From Candidatus Omnitrophota bacterium (GTDB lineage: Bacteria; Omnitrophota; Gorgyraeia; Gygaellales; Profunditerraquicolaceae): a DNA stretch of 42,368 nucleotides. The notes under the pieces are model-generated. The model searched no databases. It was not told the DNA's origin and saw only the letters and a list, made by a program, of their open reading frames with translations. Numbering within the stretch: the first letter of the stretch is position 1; every line of letters begins with the position of its first letter. Shown here piece by piece: positions 1-7,108 of the stretch. The stretch spans positions 1 to 42,368 of the forward strand of contig JAKLQX010000059.1 in the NCBI GenBank assembly GCA_022013085.1. Direction: 5' to 3'. Both the position numbers and the translations under genes were made by a program.

Positions 1-363
1 CGTGGATTGGCAACAACTGGAGCGACTCTAGCTTTTGGAGAATTTGGTTTAAAGGTCCTAGCTAATGGTTGGATTAAGAATACCCAGATTGAATCAGTGC
101 GCGTTATTTTGGCGCGTCAGTTACATAAAGGCGGAAAATTGTGGATTAGGATTTTTCCGGACAAATCTATAACTAAAAAACCGGCAGAAGTACGTATGGG
201 TAAGGGTAAAGGGGATCTTGATCATTGGGTGGCTGTAGTAAAAAGAGGTCGTATACTTTTTGAATTAGGTGGAGTTCCTGAAGAGTATGCTAAAGCTTGT
301 TTCCGTTTAGCCGCCTATAAGATGCCGTTACGTACCAAGTTTGTTACCAGGGTGCATAAATAA
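1..363 (+). CDS. rplP: 50S ribosomal protein L16, 5'-truncated
   Basis: L16 is a large-subunit protein that helps organise the A-site/elbow region of 23S rRNA. The frame is open from base 1 (R-G-L-A-T-T-G), matching the family's RG-LATRG segment, so roughly 17-20 N-terminal residues lie upstream of the window. Diagnostic blocks are [27 protein letters not shown] and [14 protein letters not shown]. It is followed by rpmC, as in the S10 operon, but a family I repeat element begins one base after its TAA stop. Confidence 0.97.
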   Translation, partial: RGLATTGATLAFGEFGLKVLANGWIKNTQIESVRVILARQLHKGGKLWIRIFPDKSITKKPAEVRMGKGKGDLDHWVAVVKRGRILFELGGVPEEYAKACFRLAAYKMPLRTKFVTRVHK

Positions 364-364
364 T

Positions 365-470
365 ATGACCCCGCACCTTCTAAAAATTCAATATGTTAAG
401 GGTGTGGAATATTCAGATATTAAAAGGCGCAGAGGATTAAAACGAATGAATAACAAAGAAGGTGCGGGGT
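365..470 (+). repeat. Family I intercistronic element, copy A (rplP-rpmC)
   Basis: A perfect 14-bp inverted repeat has its left arm at 368-381 (ACCCCGCACCTTCT) and its right arm at 457-470 (AGAAGGTGCGGGGT). The right arm contains an SD-like AAGGTG and the first two bases of the GTG start of rpmC. A second imperfect right arm, AAGGGTGTGG at 398-407, lies in the loop and can also pair with CCGCACCTT of the left arm. Four homologous copies lie at 3576, 4473, 8188 and 31926. There is no U-tract, so it is not an intrinsic terminator. Confidence 0.85.
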
Positions 471-472
471 GA
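365..472 (+). CDS. Small coupling ORF across family I copy A (35 aa)
   Basis: ATG at 365 lies one base after the rplP stop and opens an uninterrupted 35-codon frame ending at TGA 470-472. That stop overlaps the GTG start of rpmC in a GTGA junction. The peptide begins MTPHLLK and ends NNKEGAG. The KEGAG ending is shared by the uninterrupted copies because it is encoded by the repeat arm. The left arm is read in a different frame here from the other copies, yet the whole ORF still reaches the terminal TGA in frame. Its role is probably translational coupling rather than a functional peptide. No strong SD precedes it, and translation is unproven. Confidence 0.4.
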   Translation: MTPHLLKIQYVKGVEYSDIKRRRGLKRMNNKEGAG

Positions 473-660
473 AGCCACGAGAGTTAAGGAATCAGTCAGA
501 AGATGAGCTGCTGCAGAAAGAAAAAGTTTTACTAGAGGAACTTTCTAAGTTGAATATGCAGCGTTATACGGGAAGTGTTGAGAAGCCGCATAAGTTTGCA
601 CTGATAAAAAAAGATATTGCGCGCATCAGGACAATCTTAAACGAGAAGAAAGATAAATAA
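469..660 (+). CDS. rpmC: 50S ribosomal protein L29
   Basis: L29 lies near the polypeptide exit tunnel and contributes to the SRP/trigger-factor docking surface. The 63-aa length is typical. The pattern KLNMQRYTG..EKPHKFALIKKDIARIRTIL is the family signature. The GTG start at 469 lies inside the right arm of family I copy A and overlaps the TGA of the upstream small ORF. The next gene, rpsQ, begins two bases after the stop. Confidence 0.95.
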   Translation: MKPRELRNQSEDELLQKEKVLLEELSKLNMQRYTGSVEKPHKFALIKKDIARIRTILNEKKDK

Positions 661-661
661 G

Positions 662-943
662 ATGGGTAAACAAAAAGAATTTACCGGGGTAGTAATCAGC
701 GACAAAATGCAGAAAACCGTGGTGGTAAAAACTATGCATTTAACACGCCATGCAAAATATTCCAAGATAGTCAAGCGCCATAATAAATTTAAAGCGCATG
801 ATGAATTAGGCGCGGCTAAACTAGGGGATACAGTTAGAATTGTCGAAAGTAGGCCGTTATCTAAAGATAAGCGTTTTATTGTGAAACAGATCATTAAGAA
901 AGCTATTGAAGCGCAGGTTATTAGCCCTGAGGAGATTGTTTAA
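662..943 (+). CDS. rpsQ: 30S ribosomal protein S17
   Basis: S17 is a primary 16S rRNA binder with an OB fold. The 93-aa product shows the family blocks GVVISDKMQKTVVV and KYSKIVKRHNKFKAHDE, followed by GDTVRIVESRPLSKDKRF. It sits between rpmC and rplN in canonical order. Its stop directly abuts the rplN start, indicating coupled translation. Confidence 0.97.
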   Translation: MGKQKEFTGVVISDKMQKTVVVKTMHLTRHAKYSKIVKRHNKFKAHDELGAAKLGDTVRIVESRPLSKDKRFIVKQIIKKAIEAQVISPEEIV

Positions 944-1312
944 ATGCTGCAATTGCGTAGTATTTTAGATGTTGCTGATAATACTGGAGCCCGTAAAGCT
1001 TCGCTAATCTGTATATTGCGTAAAATGGGCAGTTTTAATGGCAGTATCGGAGATGTTGTAAAGGTTAATATTAAAGAGTCTATTCCGGGCGCAACGGTTA
1101 AAAAAGGGGAGATGGCCAGGGCAGTAATCGTGCGTACTAGGCACGCGATAAGAAGAGCAGATGGTTCGATATTGCGTTTTGACCGTAACGCCGTAGTGAT
1201 TATTGATGAGAAAGATAATCCCAGAGGTACGCGTGTTTTTGGGCCGGTGGCTCGCGAATTAAGGGATAAGAAGTTTAATAAAATAATTTCTTTAGCACCT
1301 GAGGTAATATAA
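944..1312 (+). CDS. rplN: 50S ribosomal protein L14
   Basis: L14 binds 23S rRNA and forms an intersubunit bridge with 16S rRNA. The 122-aa protein is of standard length. It opens with MLQLRSILDVADNTGAR and carries RAVIVRTRHAIRRADGS and NPRGTRVFGPVARELRDK, all hallmark segments. Its TAA stop overlaps the rplX start codon in a TAATG junction at 1310-1314. Confidence 0.98.
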   Translation: MLQLRSILDVADNTGARKASLICILRKMGSFNGSIGDVVKVNIKESIPGATVKKGEMARAVIVRTRHAIRRADGSILRFDRNAVVIIDEKDNPRGTRVFGPVARELRDKKFNKIISLAPEVI

Positions 1313-1623
1313 TGCAAAAAATTAAAAAGAATGATATTGTTATGATAATTGCAGGTAAGGATAAAGGTAAAAAAGGTAAGGTAATTAATGTTATTGTAAG
1401 CACAAAACGTGCTTTGGTAGAAGGTTTGAATCTGGCCAAAAAACATAAGCGTCAGAGTAGTCAGGGCCAAAAAGGTGGTATAATTTCTATTGAGATGCCG
1501 GTTAGCATATCTAATCTGATGGTTATTTGTAAGAGTTGTTCTAAGCCATCTCGTATGGGAGTTATGCTGCAAAAGGACGGGACAAAAACCAGATTTTGTA
1601 AAGCTTGTAAAGAGGCAATTTAA
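1312..1623 (+). CDS. rplX: 50S ribosomal protein L24
   Basis: L24 is an early assembly initiator of the 50S subunit. The 103-aa protein has an N-terminal KOW motif (DIVMIIAGKDKGKKGKV) and the block RALVEGLNLAKKH. The C-terminal half holds a CKSC...CKAC pair of CXXC motifs, suggesting a zinc site as in some bacterial L24 proteins. The start overlaps the rplN stop, and rplE follows after two bases. Confidence 0.96.
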   Translation: MQKIKKNDIVMIIAGKDKGKKGKVINVIVSTKRALVEGLNLAKKHKRQSSQGQKGGIISIEMPVSISNLMVICKSCSKPSRMGVMLQKDGTKTRFCKACKEAI

Positions 1624-1625
1624 AT

Positions 1626-2183
1626 ATGATACCAAGGCTATTAGAAAAATACCGTAACGAAATTGTTCCCAAACTAATGCAGGATTTTAAATTTAAGAAC
1701 AAAATGGCTGTGCCTTTAGTTAGTAAAATTGTTGTAAATATGGGTATTGGCGAAGGCGCCCAGGATATCAAGATTTTGGAAAGAGCCGTGGAAGAGTTAG
1801 CTGCGATTACCGGACAAAAACCTTTAATCAGGCGCTCAAAAAAAGCTATAGCTAATTTTAAGATTAGAGATGGCCAGGCAATCGGGGCTAAAGTTACTTT
1901 GAGAAAAACAATGATGTATGAATTTATGGATCGCTTACTTAATATTGCATTACCGCGTATTCGTGATTTCCGTGGTGTTTCTTTCGATTCTTTTGACGAG
2001 GGAGGAAATTATACAATAGGCTTAAGCGAGCAGATTATTTTTCCGGAAATTGAATATGATAGGATTACTCGCACCCAAGGTATGGATATTACATTTGTAA
2101 TTAAAAATGCTAAAAGCATTGAACAAGCAAGGGCCTTGTTAAAATATTTCGGCATGCCTTTTAAAGATAAGGAAAAGGAATAA
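1626..2183 (+). CDS. rplE: 50S ribosomal protein L5
   Basis: L5 binds 5S rRNA and contacts P-site tRNA. The 185-aa length is normal. Signature blocks are KIVVNMGIGEGAQD, AITGQKPLIRRSKKAIANFK and LPRIRDFRGVSFDSFD, with the C-terminal EQIIFPEIEYDRI. It is followed nine bases later by the zinc form of rpsN, as in many non-enterobacterial spc operons. Confidence 0.98.
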   Translation: MIPRLLEKYRNEIVPKLMQDFKFKNKMAVPLVSKIVVNMGIGEGAQDIKILERAVEELAAITGQKPLIRRSKKAIANFKIRDGQAIGAKVTLRKTMMYEFMDRLLNIALPRIRDFRGVSFDSFDEGGNYTIGLSEQIIFPEIEYDRITRTQGMDITFVIKNAKSIEQARALLKYFGMPFKDKEKE

Positions 2184-2192
2184 AGAAAAAAA

Positions 2193-2378
2193 ATGGCAAA
2201 AAATTCACAAATCGCGAGATGGAAAAGAACTCCAAAATTTTCAACACGTAAGTATAATCGTTGCTCTATTTGCGGTAGAAGCGGAGGTTACTTAAGAAGA
2301 TTCCAGCTTTGCCGTATTTGTTTTAGGGAACTTGTTTGGCAGGGGCTTATCCCTGGCGTTAAAAAAGCTAGTTGGTAG
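2193..2378 (+). CDS. rpsN: 30S ribosomal protein S14, zinc-binding (type Z)
   Basis: S14 assembles late into the 30S head. This is the short 61-aa form with four cysteines, CSIC...CRIC, forming a zinc ribbon. It ends with the typical PGVKKASW. An A-rich leader, AAAGAAAAAAA, precedes the ATG. A family II multi-hairpin element fills the gap to rpsH. Confidence 0.97.
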   Translation: MAKNSQIARWKRTPKFSTRKYNRCSICGRSGGYLRRFQLCRICFRELVWQGLIPGVKKASW

Positions 2379-2527
2379 AGTTCACCCCGCGCTAAAAAGG
2401 CACCCCGCCGCTTAAGAGGAATTGCGCGGGTGTTCGCCAGGTGGCGCAAATTGCGCGGGTGTGCCCAGGTGGGCTAACACCCCGCGTTTATAAGGTATTA
2501 CGCGGGTGTACCTTTGTAGGTAAGGAG
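2379..2527 (+). repeat. Family II multi-hairpin element, copy 1 (rpsN-rpsH)
   Basis: About 150 bases of nested GC-rich hairpins. Two left arms (CACCCCGCGC at 2383-2392 and CACCCCGCCGC from 2401) face two copies of GCGCGGGTG. Small hairpins of the type TCGCCAGGTGGCG and GCCCAGGTGGGC follow. A further unit has ACACCCCGCG (2477-2486) pairing with CGCGGGTGT (2501-2509) with one bulged C, then the mini-hairpin ACCTTTGTAGGT (2510-2521). It ends in the SD AAGGAG (2522-2527) of rpsH. Related elements lie at 2930-3014 and 19080-19204. Confidence 0.85.
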
Positions 2528-2533
2528 AGTTAA

Positions 2534-2929
2534 ATGTCGAGAACAGACTTAATAGCAGATATTTTCACAATAATTCGTAATGCCACAATGATTAAAAAAG
2601 ATGTTGTGGATCTTCCGTCATCCAATAACATTAAGTCAATTATGGCAATTTTGAAGAAGAATGAGTATATTGATAATTTTAAGCTTATTGAAGATAAAAA
2701 GCAGGGTTTAGTCAGGGTTTATTTAAAGTATATCGCAGGAAAATCAGCAATCCGCAGTATTAAACGTGTTTCTAAGCCAGGATTAAGGGTTTATGTTAGT
2801 TGTAAAAAGGTTCCTATAGTGCTGCGTGGCCGGGGCTTGGCAATTGTTTCTACTTCAAAGGGCGTGATTACGGATAAGGAAGCTAGGGAGTTAGGCGTAG
2901 GCGGAGAGATTATCGGTTACATTTCATAG
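2534..2929 (+). CDS. rpsH: 30S ribosomal protein S8
   Basis: S8 is a central-domain 16S rRNA binder and, in E. coli, the translational repressor of the spc operon. The 131-aa protein has the family opening DLIADIFTIIRNA and the C-terminal GRGLAIVSTSKGVITDKEAR followed by GGEIIGYIS. It has a clear SD (AAGGAG, 2522-2527) supplied at the end of the family II element. A second family II element follows its stop directly. Confidence 0.98.
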   Translation: MSRTDLIADIFTIIRNATMIKKDVVDLPSSNNIKSIMAILKKNEYIDNFKLIEDKKQGLVRVYLKYIAGKSAIRSIKRVSKPGLRVYVSCKKVPIVLRGRGLAIVSTSKGVITDKEARELGVGGEIIGYIS

Positions 2930-3014
2930 CACTCGGCCCGAAAGGAAGTGGGCGGGGTACTCTCGTGAGTTAACACCCGGCCCGAAAGGAAGTGGCCGGT
3001 GTACTTTCGTAAGT
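2930..3014 (+). repeat. Family II element, copy 2 (rpsH-rplF), two tandem units
   Basis: Two head-to-tail units of about 43 bases (2930-2972 and 2973-3014). Each has a large hairpin with the shared interior GGCCCGAAAGGAAGTGG, followed by a mini-hairpin. The mini-hairpins are ACTCTCGTGAGT in unit 1 and ACTTTCGTAAGT in unit 2, a compensatory C-G to T-A change that preserves pairing. The large stem of unit 2 is ACACCCGGCC/GGCCGGTGT with one bulged C. The SD AAAGGA of rplF follows immediately. Confidence 0.85.
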
Positions 3015-3027
3015 AAAGGAAAAATAA

Positions 3028-3573
3028 ATGTCTAGAATTGGCAAAAAACCAGTTATAGTTCCCAAAGAAGTAAAGATTGAAGTTAAAGATGGGATTGTTT
3101 TTGTCTCCGGCCCAAAAGGTGAGCTTACCCGTAAACTTTCGGATCGTATTAGCCTGGAGATTCTCGACGGAGTATTGATGGTAAAAAGGGTTGCGGATAC
3201 TAAATTTGATAAATCTATGCATGGTTTGTTTCGTGCTTTGATTGTTAACATGATACAAGGCGTGACTGTTGGTTACGTTAAGGAGCTGGAGATTATCGGT
3301 GTGGGATTTAAAGCTGCAGTTTCTGGTAATAACTTAAATATGATGTTAGGATTTTCACATCCAGTTAATGTTGCTATTCCCGCTGGTATCAAGATTGAAA
3401 CGCCTAAGCCTACACAACTAGTTATTAAAAGTATAGATAAAGAATTAATCGGTAAGATAGCTTGCGAGATTCGTGCGATTTACCCTCCTGAGCCTTATAA
3501 AGGTAAAGGTATACGTTTTGTAGGTGAGCATGTTAAGAAGAAAGCAGGAAAAGCGCAGGCAACTGGTAAATAA
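3028..3573 (+). CDS. rplF: 50S ribosomal protein L6
   Basis: L6 lies near the factor-binding site of the 50S subunit. The 181-aa protein has the conserved start MSRIGKKPV, the two L6 repeats, and the C-terminal signature PEPYKGKGIRFVGEHVKKKAGKA. An AAAGGA SD precedes the ATG. Family I copy B begins two bases after the stop. Confidence 0.98.
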   Translation: MSRIGKKPVIVPKEVKIEVKDGIVFVSGPKGELTRKLSDRISLEILDGVLMVKRVADTKFDKSMHGLFRALIVNMIQGVTVGYVKELEIIGVGFKAAVSGNNLNMMLGFSHPVNVAIPAGIKIETPKPTQLVIKSIDKELIGKIACEIRAIYPPEPYKGKGIRFVGEHVKKKAGKAQATGK

Positions 3574-3575
3574 AT

Positions 3576-3651
3576 ATGAGCCCCGCACCTTCTTCATATC
3601 GATATATTAAGAAGCGTGGGGTTTGAATAATAAATAAGGAAGGTGCGGGGT
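3576..3651 (+). repeat. Family I intercistronic element, copy B (rplF-rplR)
   Basis: The left arm CCCCGCACCTTCTT (3581-3594) pairs with the right arm ending GAAGGTGCGGGG (3639-3650). The loop holds a second right-arm-like copy, AAGAAGCGTGGGGT (3609-3622), as an alternative partner. The upstream ATG at 3576 opens MSPAPSSYRYIKKRGV and stops at TGA 3624-3626. The same frame then continues to the TGA at 3651-3653 that overlaps the rplR GTG start. TGAG flanks both ends (3577-3580 and 3651-3654), compatible with a target-site duplication. Confidence 0.87.
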
Positions 3652-4009
3652 GAGAAAAAAAGAAGAGTTAAGGCTTAAAAGGCATAAAAGAATTAAAATG
3701 AGGATGTTGGGAACTGTCGAGAAACCTCGTCTGGTGGTGCATCGTTCCTTAAAGAATATTTCCGCTCAGGTATTAGATGATACTACGGGAAAAGTTTTAT
3801 TCTCGCTTTCTACTAAGGATAAAGTGATAAAGCAGAAATTTGTTAAAGGCGGAGATTTAAAGTCGGCTGTGCTTTTTGGCGAACTTTTTGCTAGTCAGGC
3901 GAAAGAAAAAGGGTATAGCAAGATAATTTTTGATCGAGCAGGGTATCTTTATCATGGCAGGATTAAAGCATTTGCCGAAGCCTTAAGAAAAGGTGGAATG
4001 GAGTTTTAA
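3650..4009 (+). CDS. rplR: 50S ribosomal protein L18
   Basis: L18 binds 5S rRNA and brings it into the 50S subunit. The 119-aa protein carries RLKRHKRIKMRMLGTVEKPR and the C-terminal FDRAGYLYHGRIKAFAEALRKGGMEF, both diagnostic. The GTG start at 3650-3652 is formed by the last base of family I copy B plus TG. Initiation therefore depends on the element's right arm, which carries AAGGTG as an SD-like sequence. Confidence 0.97.
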   Translation: MRKKEELRLKRHKRIKMRMLGTVEKPRLVVHRSLKNISAQVLDDTTGKVLFSLSTKDKVIKQKFVKGGDLKSAVLFGELFASQAKEKGYSKIIFDRAGYLYHGRIKAFAEALRKGGMEF

Positions 4010-4012
4010 ATT

Positions 4013-4465
4013 ATGCGTGAACTAAATATTGAACAGCATTCAGATTTAATTGAGAAGGTAATTAGTATAAATCGCGTTACTAAAGTAACTAAAGGCGGTA
4101 AAAAACTGCATTTTAGCGCTTTAGTGGTTGTGGGTGATACTAAAGGCCGGGTGGGGTTTGCTTTAGATAAAGCTAATGAAGTTGCGGATGCAATTAGAAA
4201 ATCTTTAACTAAGGCTAAAAAGAGCCTTTTTAAGGTTCCTTTAGAGGGTTCAACTATACCTCATGAGATAATTGGTAAGTTTGGCGCGGCAAGCGTTATG
4301 CTTAAACCTGCATCAGAGGGCACAGGTGTTATTGCTGCAGGGCCAGTGCGCGCAATTTGCGAGGCTGCCGGGATAAAAGATATTCTTACTAAGTGCTTAA
4401 AATCAAATAATCCAATTAATGTTATCAAGGCTACAATGCAGGGACTAATGAACCTTAAAGAGTAA
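4013..4465 (+). CDS. rpsE: 30S ribosomal protein S5
   Basis: S5 lies at the decoding region and contributes to accuracy and helicase function. The 150-aa protein has the S5 N-domain signature [20 protein letters not shown] and the C-domain [19 protein letters not shown]. In most spc operons rpmD (L30) follows, but here the next gene is rplO, with family I copy C in the intervening gap. Confidence 0.97.
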   Translation: MRELNIEQHSDLIEKVISINRVTKVTKGGKKLHFSALVVVGDTKGRVGFALDKANEVADAIRKSLTKAKKSLFKVPLEGSTIPHEIIGKFGAASVMLKPASEGTGVIAAGPVRAICEAAGIKDILTKCLKSNNPINVIKATMQGLMNLKE

Positions 4466-4472
4466 AAATAAA

Positions 4473-4551
4473 ATGAACCCCGCACCTTCTTTATCTTCAT
4501 CTTTTAAGAAGTGTGGGGTTTGAATAGTAAATAAGGAAGAAGGTGCGGGGT
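4473..4551 (+). repeat. Family I intercistronic element, copy C (rpsE-rplO)
   Basis: A perfect 15-bp inverted repeat: ACCCCGCACCTTCTT (4477-4491) and AAGAAGGTGCGGGGT (4537-4551). The loop contains AAGAAGTGTGGGGTT (4506-4520), which pairs with the same left arm over nearly its whole length with one bulge and one G-U pair. ATG 4473 opens [16 protein letters not shown] and stops at TGA 4521-4523. The frame is again continuous with the terminal TGA 4551-4553, which overlaps the rplO GTG. TGAA occurs at both flanks. Its interior is closest to copy B. Confidence 0.88.
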
Positions 4552-5122
4552 GAAAGAGAAAAAATTAACAGCTAAGCCGATAATTAAAAAGGAAATAGTT
4601 AAGAAACTAGTAGTTAAGAAACCAGCTATTAGGAAGGCGCTTTCTAAAAACATTGAAGAGAAGCCGCAGATAAGCTTGGTTTCTTTGCATAATATAAAGG
4701 TGCCGTATGGCGCGCATAAAAAAAGAAAACTTTTAGGGCGCGGCCCAAGTTCCGGCCATGGTAAAACATCTACGCGCGGAAGCAAGGGGCAAACCTCTCG
4801 CGCAGGAAGGCATTTTTATTTAGGTTTTGAAGGGGGACAATCTCCGCTTATCCGCAAAATGCCCAAGCGCGGTTTTGTAAGTGTTTCTAAAAAAATTTAT
4901 CAGATTGTTAATTTAGAAAATTTAAATAAAATAAAAGCAACTATAATTACTCCGCAGCTTTTAAAAGAAAATGGCTTGATTCGTAATGAGCTAGGGTGTA
5001 TCAAGATATTAGGAAATGGCTCTATTAAACATGCGGTGACTATTCAGGCGCATGTATTCTCAAAGCGTGCTGCTGCCGAGATCGTTAGTGCGGGTGGTAA
5101 AGCAGAAATCATAAATGTTTAA
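4550..5122 (+). CDS. rplO: 50S ribosomal protein L15 with N-terminal extension
   Basis: L15 is a late-assembly 50S protein. The canonical core begins near residue 45 (VPYGAHKKRKLLGRGPSSGH) and continues with GKTSTRGSKGQTSRAG and FEGGQSPLIRKMPKRGF. Ahead of it lies an extra segment of about 45 residues rich in Lys, Ile and Val, with repeated VKKPxI/IKKE-like pieces. The family normally starts close to the GRG motif. The GTG start lies in family I copy B's sister copy C, and no rpmD precedes it. The last eight bases overlap secY. Confidence 0.93.
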   Translation: MKEKKLTAKPIIKKEIVKKLVVKKPAIRKALSKNIEEKPQISLVSLHNIKVPYGAHKKRKLLGRGPSSGHGKTSTRGSKGQTSRAGRHFYLGFEGGQSPLIRKMPKRGFVSVSKKIYQIVNLENLNKIKATIITPQLLKENGLIRNELGCIKILGNGSIKHAVTIQAHVFSKRAAAEIVSAGGKAEIINV

Positions 5123-6461
5123 TGCACTGGTTAATGCATTTAAGATTCCTGATTTAAAAAGACGTTTAATCATTACGGGTGCGCTTATCGCGATTTATCG
5201 CGTAGGCTGTTATATTCCTACCCCTGGCATAGATGGTGCTGCATTAGCAGATTTTTTTAATCGTATTGCCAAAACTCAAGGTGGTACGCTCTTTGGCATA
5301 ATTAATATGTTTTCCGGTGGCGCAATGGAGCGTTTGACTATATTCGCCCTGGGAATAATGCCGTATATCTCTTCATCTATTATTATGCAGTTACTTACTG
5401 CAGTTATCCCGGCTTTAGAGAAGATGGCTAAGGAAGGTAAAGCGGGTTACGAAAAGATTAACCAGTTTACGCGTTATGGCACAGTCTTGCTTTCAGTGGT
5501 GCAATCTTATTTTATCGCTTTATGGCTTGAGAATCCAGCGCGTTTCGAAGGCTTACAGATTGTTATGCATCCTGGATGGGGTTTTCGTATTCTAACTGTA
5601 CTTACTCTTTCTACCGGTACAATTTTTATTATGTGGTTGGGAGAGCAGATCCAGGAGCGCGGGATTGGCAATGGTATATCACTGATAATTACAGCAGGCA
5701 TTATCTCAAGAATTCCTACAGCGCTTAATCAGCTTTTCGTTTTAATTTCACCTTTTGATGCTAGCCGCAGGCAGATCCAACCCATAACACTATTAGTCAT
5801 GGCCTTGTTATTAGTAGGCGTGGTGTTTGCGGTAATCATGGTTACTCAGGGCGTAAGAAAGATACCTGTGCAATATGCCCGGCGTATTGTAGGGCGCAAG
5901 ATTTACGGAGGACAAAGTACTTATATTCCGCTTAAGGTAGATACTTCCGGAGTTATTGCGATTATCTTTGCACAATCAATTATTTTATTTCCGGCTACAT
6001 TGGCTTCATTTATTCCGAATCCCGGTTTTCAGCGCTTAGCTCAAGGATTGATTCGCGGGCAATTGCTTTATACATCAGTTTATGCTCTTTTGATAATTTT
6101 CTTTTGTTATTTTTATACCGCAATTGTATTCAATCCTAATGACTTGTCTGAGAATATGAAGAAGTATGGAGGTTTTATTCCAGGAATACGTCCTGGTAAA
6201 CCTACTGCTGAGTTTCTTGATTACGTTATGACCAGGATTACTTTGGCTGGAGCATCATTTATTGCGATAATTGCTATTTTCCCGGATTTTATTATGGCTT
6301 GGCTTAAAATACCATATTTAGTTGCTTCATTTTTTGGAGGTACAGGTATTCTGATTATTGTAGGTGTTATGCTCGATACCTTAAAGCAGGTTGAATCGCA
6401 TCTTTTAACGCATCATTATGAAGGTTTTATAAAAAGCGGGCACATTAGAGGAAGAAGATAA
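5115..6461 (+). CDS. secY: Protein translocase subunit SecY
   Basis: SecY is the channel-forming inner-membrane subunit of the Sec translocon. The 448-aa length and ten hydrophobic segments are standard. Conserved pieces include MFSGGAMERLTIFALGIMPYISSSIIMQLL, shown here only as its ends MFSGG and IIMQLL, then GEQIQERGIGNGISLII, and the C-terminal HLLTHHYEGFIKSGHIRGRR. It overlaps rplO by eight bases and adk by one base (TAATG). Confidence 0.98.
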   Translation: MFNALVNAFKIPDLKRRLIITGALIAIYRVGCYIPTPGIDGAALADFFNRIAKTQGGTLFGIINMFSGGAMERLTIFALGIMPYISSSIIMQLLTAVIPALEKMAKEGKAGYEKINQFTRYGTVLLSVVQSYFIALWLENPARFEGLQIVMHPGWGFRILTVLTLSTGTIFIMWLGEQIQERGIGNGISLIITAGIISRIPTALNQLFVLISPFDASRRQIQPITLLVMALLLVGVVFAVIMVTQGVRKIPVQYARRIVGRKIYGGQSTYIPLKVDTSGVIAIIFAQSIILFPATLASFIPNPGFQRLAQGLIRGQLLYTSVYALLIIFFCYFYTAIVFNPNDLSENMKKYGGFIPGIRPGKPTAEFLDYVMTRITLAGASFIAIIAIFPDFIMAWLKIPYLVASFFGGTGILIIVGVMLDTLKQVESHLLTHHYEGFIKSGHIRGRR

Positions 6462-7108
6462 TGTATCTTGTACTTTTAGGCCCACCAGGGGCAGGTAAAG
6501 GCACGCAGGCAAAAAGGCTGGCGCAAAGTTTAGGCTTGCCGCATATCTCGACCGGAGATATCCTGAGGCAGAATGTTAAAGATAATACGGATTTAGGCAA
6601 ACAAGCCAAGGGAATCATGGAAAAAGGTTTGCTTGTTGGCGATGATTTAGTGGCCAAAATGCTTGATGAGCGTTTTAATAATCCGGATATTAAAAAAGGT
6701 TTTATTTTAGATGGGTATCCCAGGACTTTGTCTCAAGCTAAGACATTAGATGAGATTTTAAGCCACAAAAATATTTCGGTAGATTTAGTGATTTATCTTA
6801 ATACAAGTGATGCGGTAATCATCACTCGGCTTACAGGAAGATTAGTTTGTTCTAAATGCGGCGCTAACTTTCATGTCCTTAATATGCCTCCTAAATTAAA
6901 AGGGGCATGTGATAGTTGCGCTGGGGTTTTATATCAGCGTTCTGATGATAATGAAGGTACCGTACGTAAGCGCCTTGAAGTTTATAAAAACGAAGTTGCT
7001 TCTTTGATTGAGTATTATAACTTAGCTAAAAAGTTGCATAGCTTGAATGCTGATTTAGATGCTGAAATAGTTTTGGATCAGATCATCGCATTAAGCGCCA
7101 AGGTTTAG
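6461..7108 (+). CDS. adk: Adenylate kinase with zinc-type LID
   Basis: Adenylate kinase interconverts ATP + AMP and 2 ADP in the cytoplasm. The 215-aa protein has the P-loop GPPGAGKGTQAKRL near residue 7, the AMP-binding HISTGDILRQNVK and the GFILDGYPRTLSQA block. The LID carries CSKC and CDSC, a four-cysteine zinc site typical of many non-enteric bacterial enzymes. It lies between secY and map, the usual arrangement. Confidence 0.98.
   Translation: MYLVLLGPPGAGKGTQAKRLAQSLGLPHISTGDILRQNVKDNTDLGKQAKGIMEKGLLVGDDLVAKMLDERFNNPDIKKGFILDGYPRTLSQAKTLDEILSHKNISVDLVIYLNTSDAVIITRLTGRLVCSKCGANFHVLNMPPKLKGACDSCAGVLYQRSDDNEGTVRKRLEVYKNEVASLIEYYNLAKKLHSLNADLDAEIVLDQIIALSAKV

Noticed and set aside
3624-3653. 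UGA recoding (Gly or other) to read through the in-frame TGA in family I copies B and C
   Set aside because: TGA is a normal stop for many genes here (cobS, cobQ, aroQ, amongst others), and no coding sequence contains an in-frame TGA at a conserved position.
365-4553. Family I elements as rho-independent terminators
   Set aside because: Loops are 42-75 bases and the right arm is followed by coding sequence, not a T-tract. Termination inside the essential ribosomal operon is implausible.
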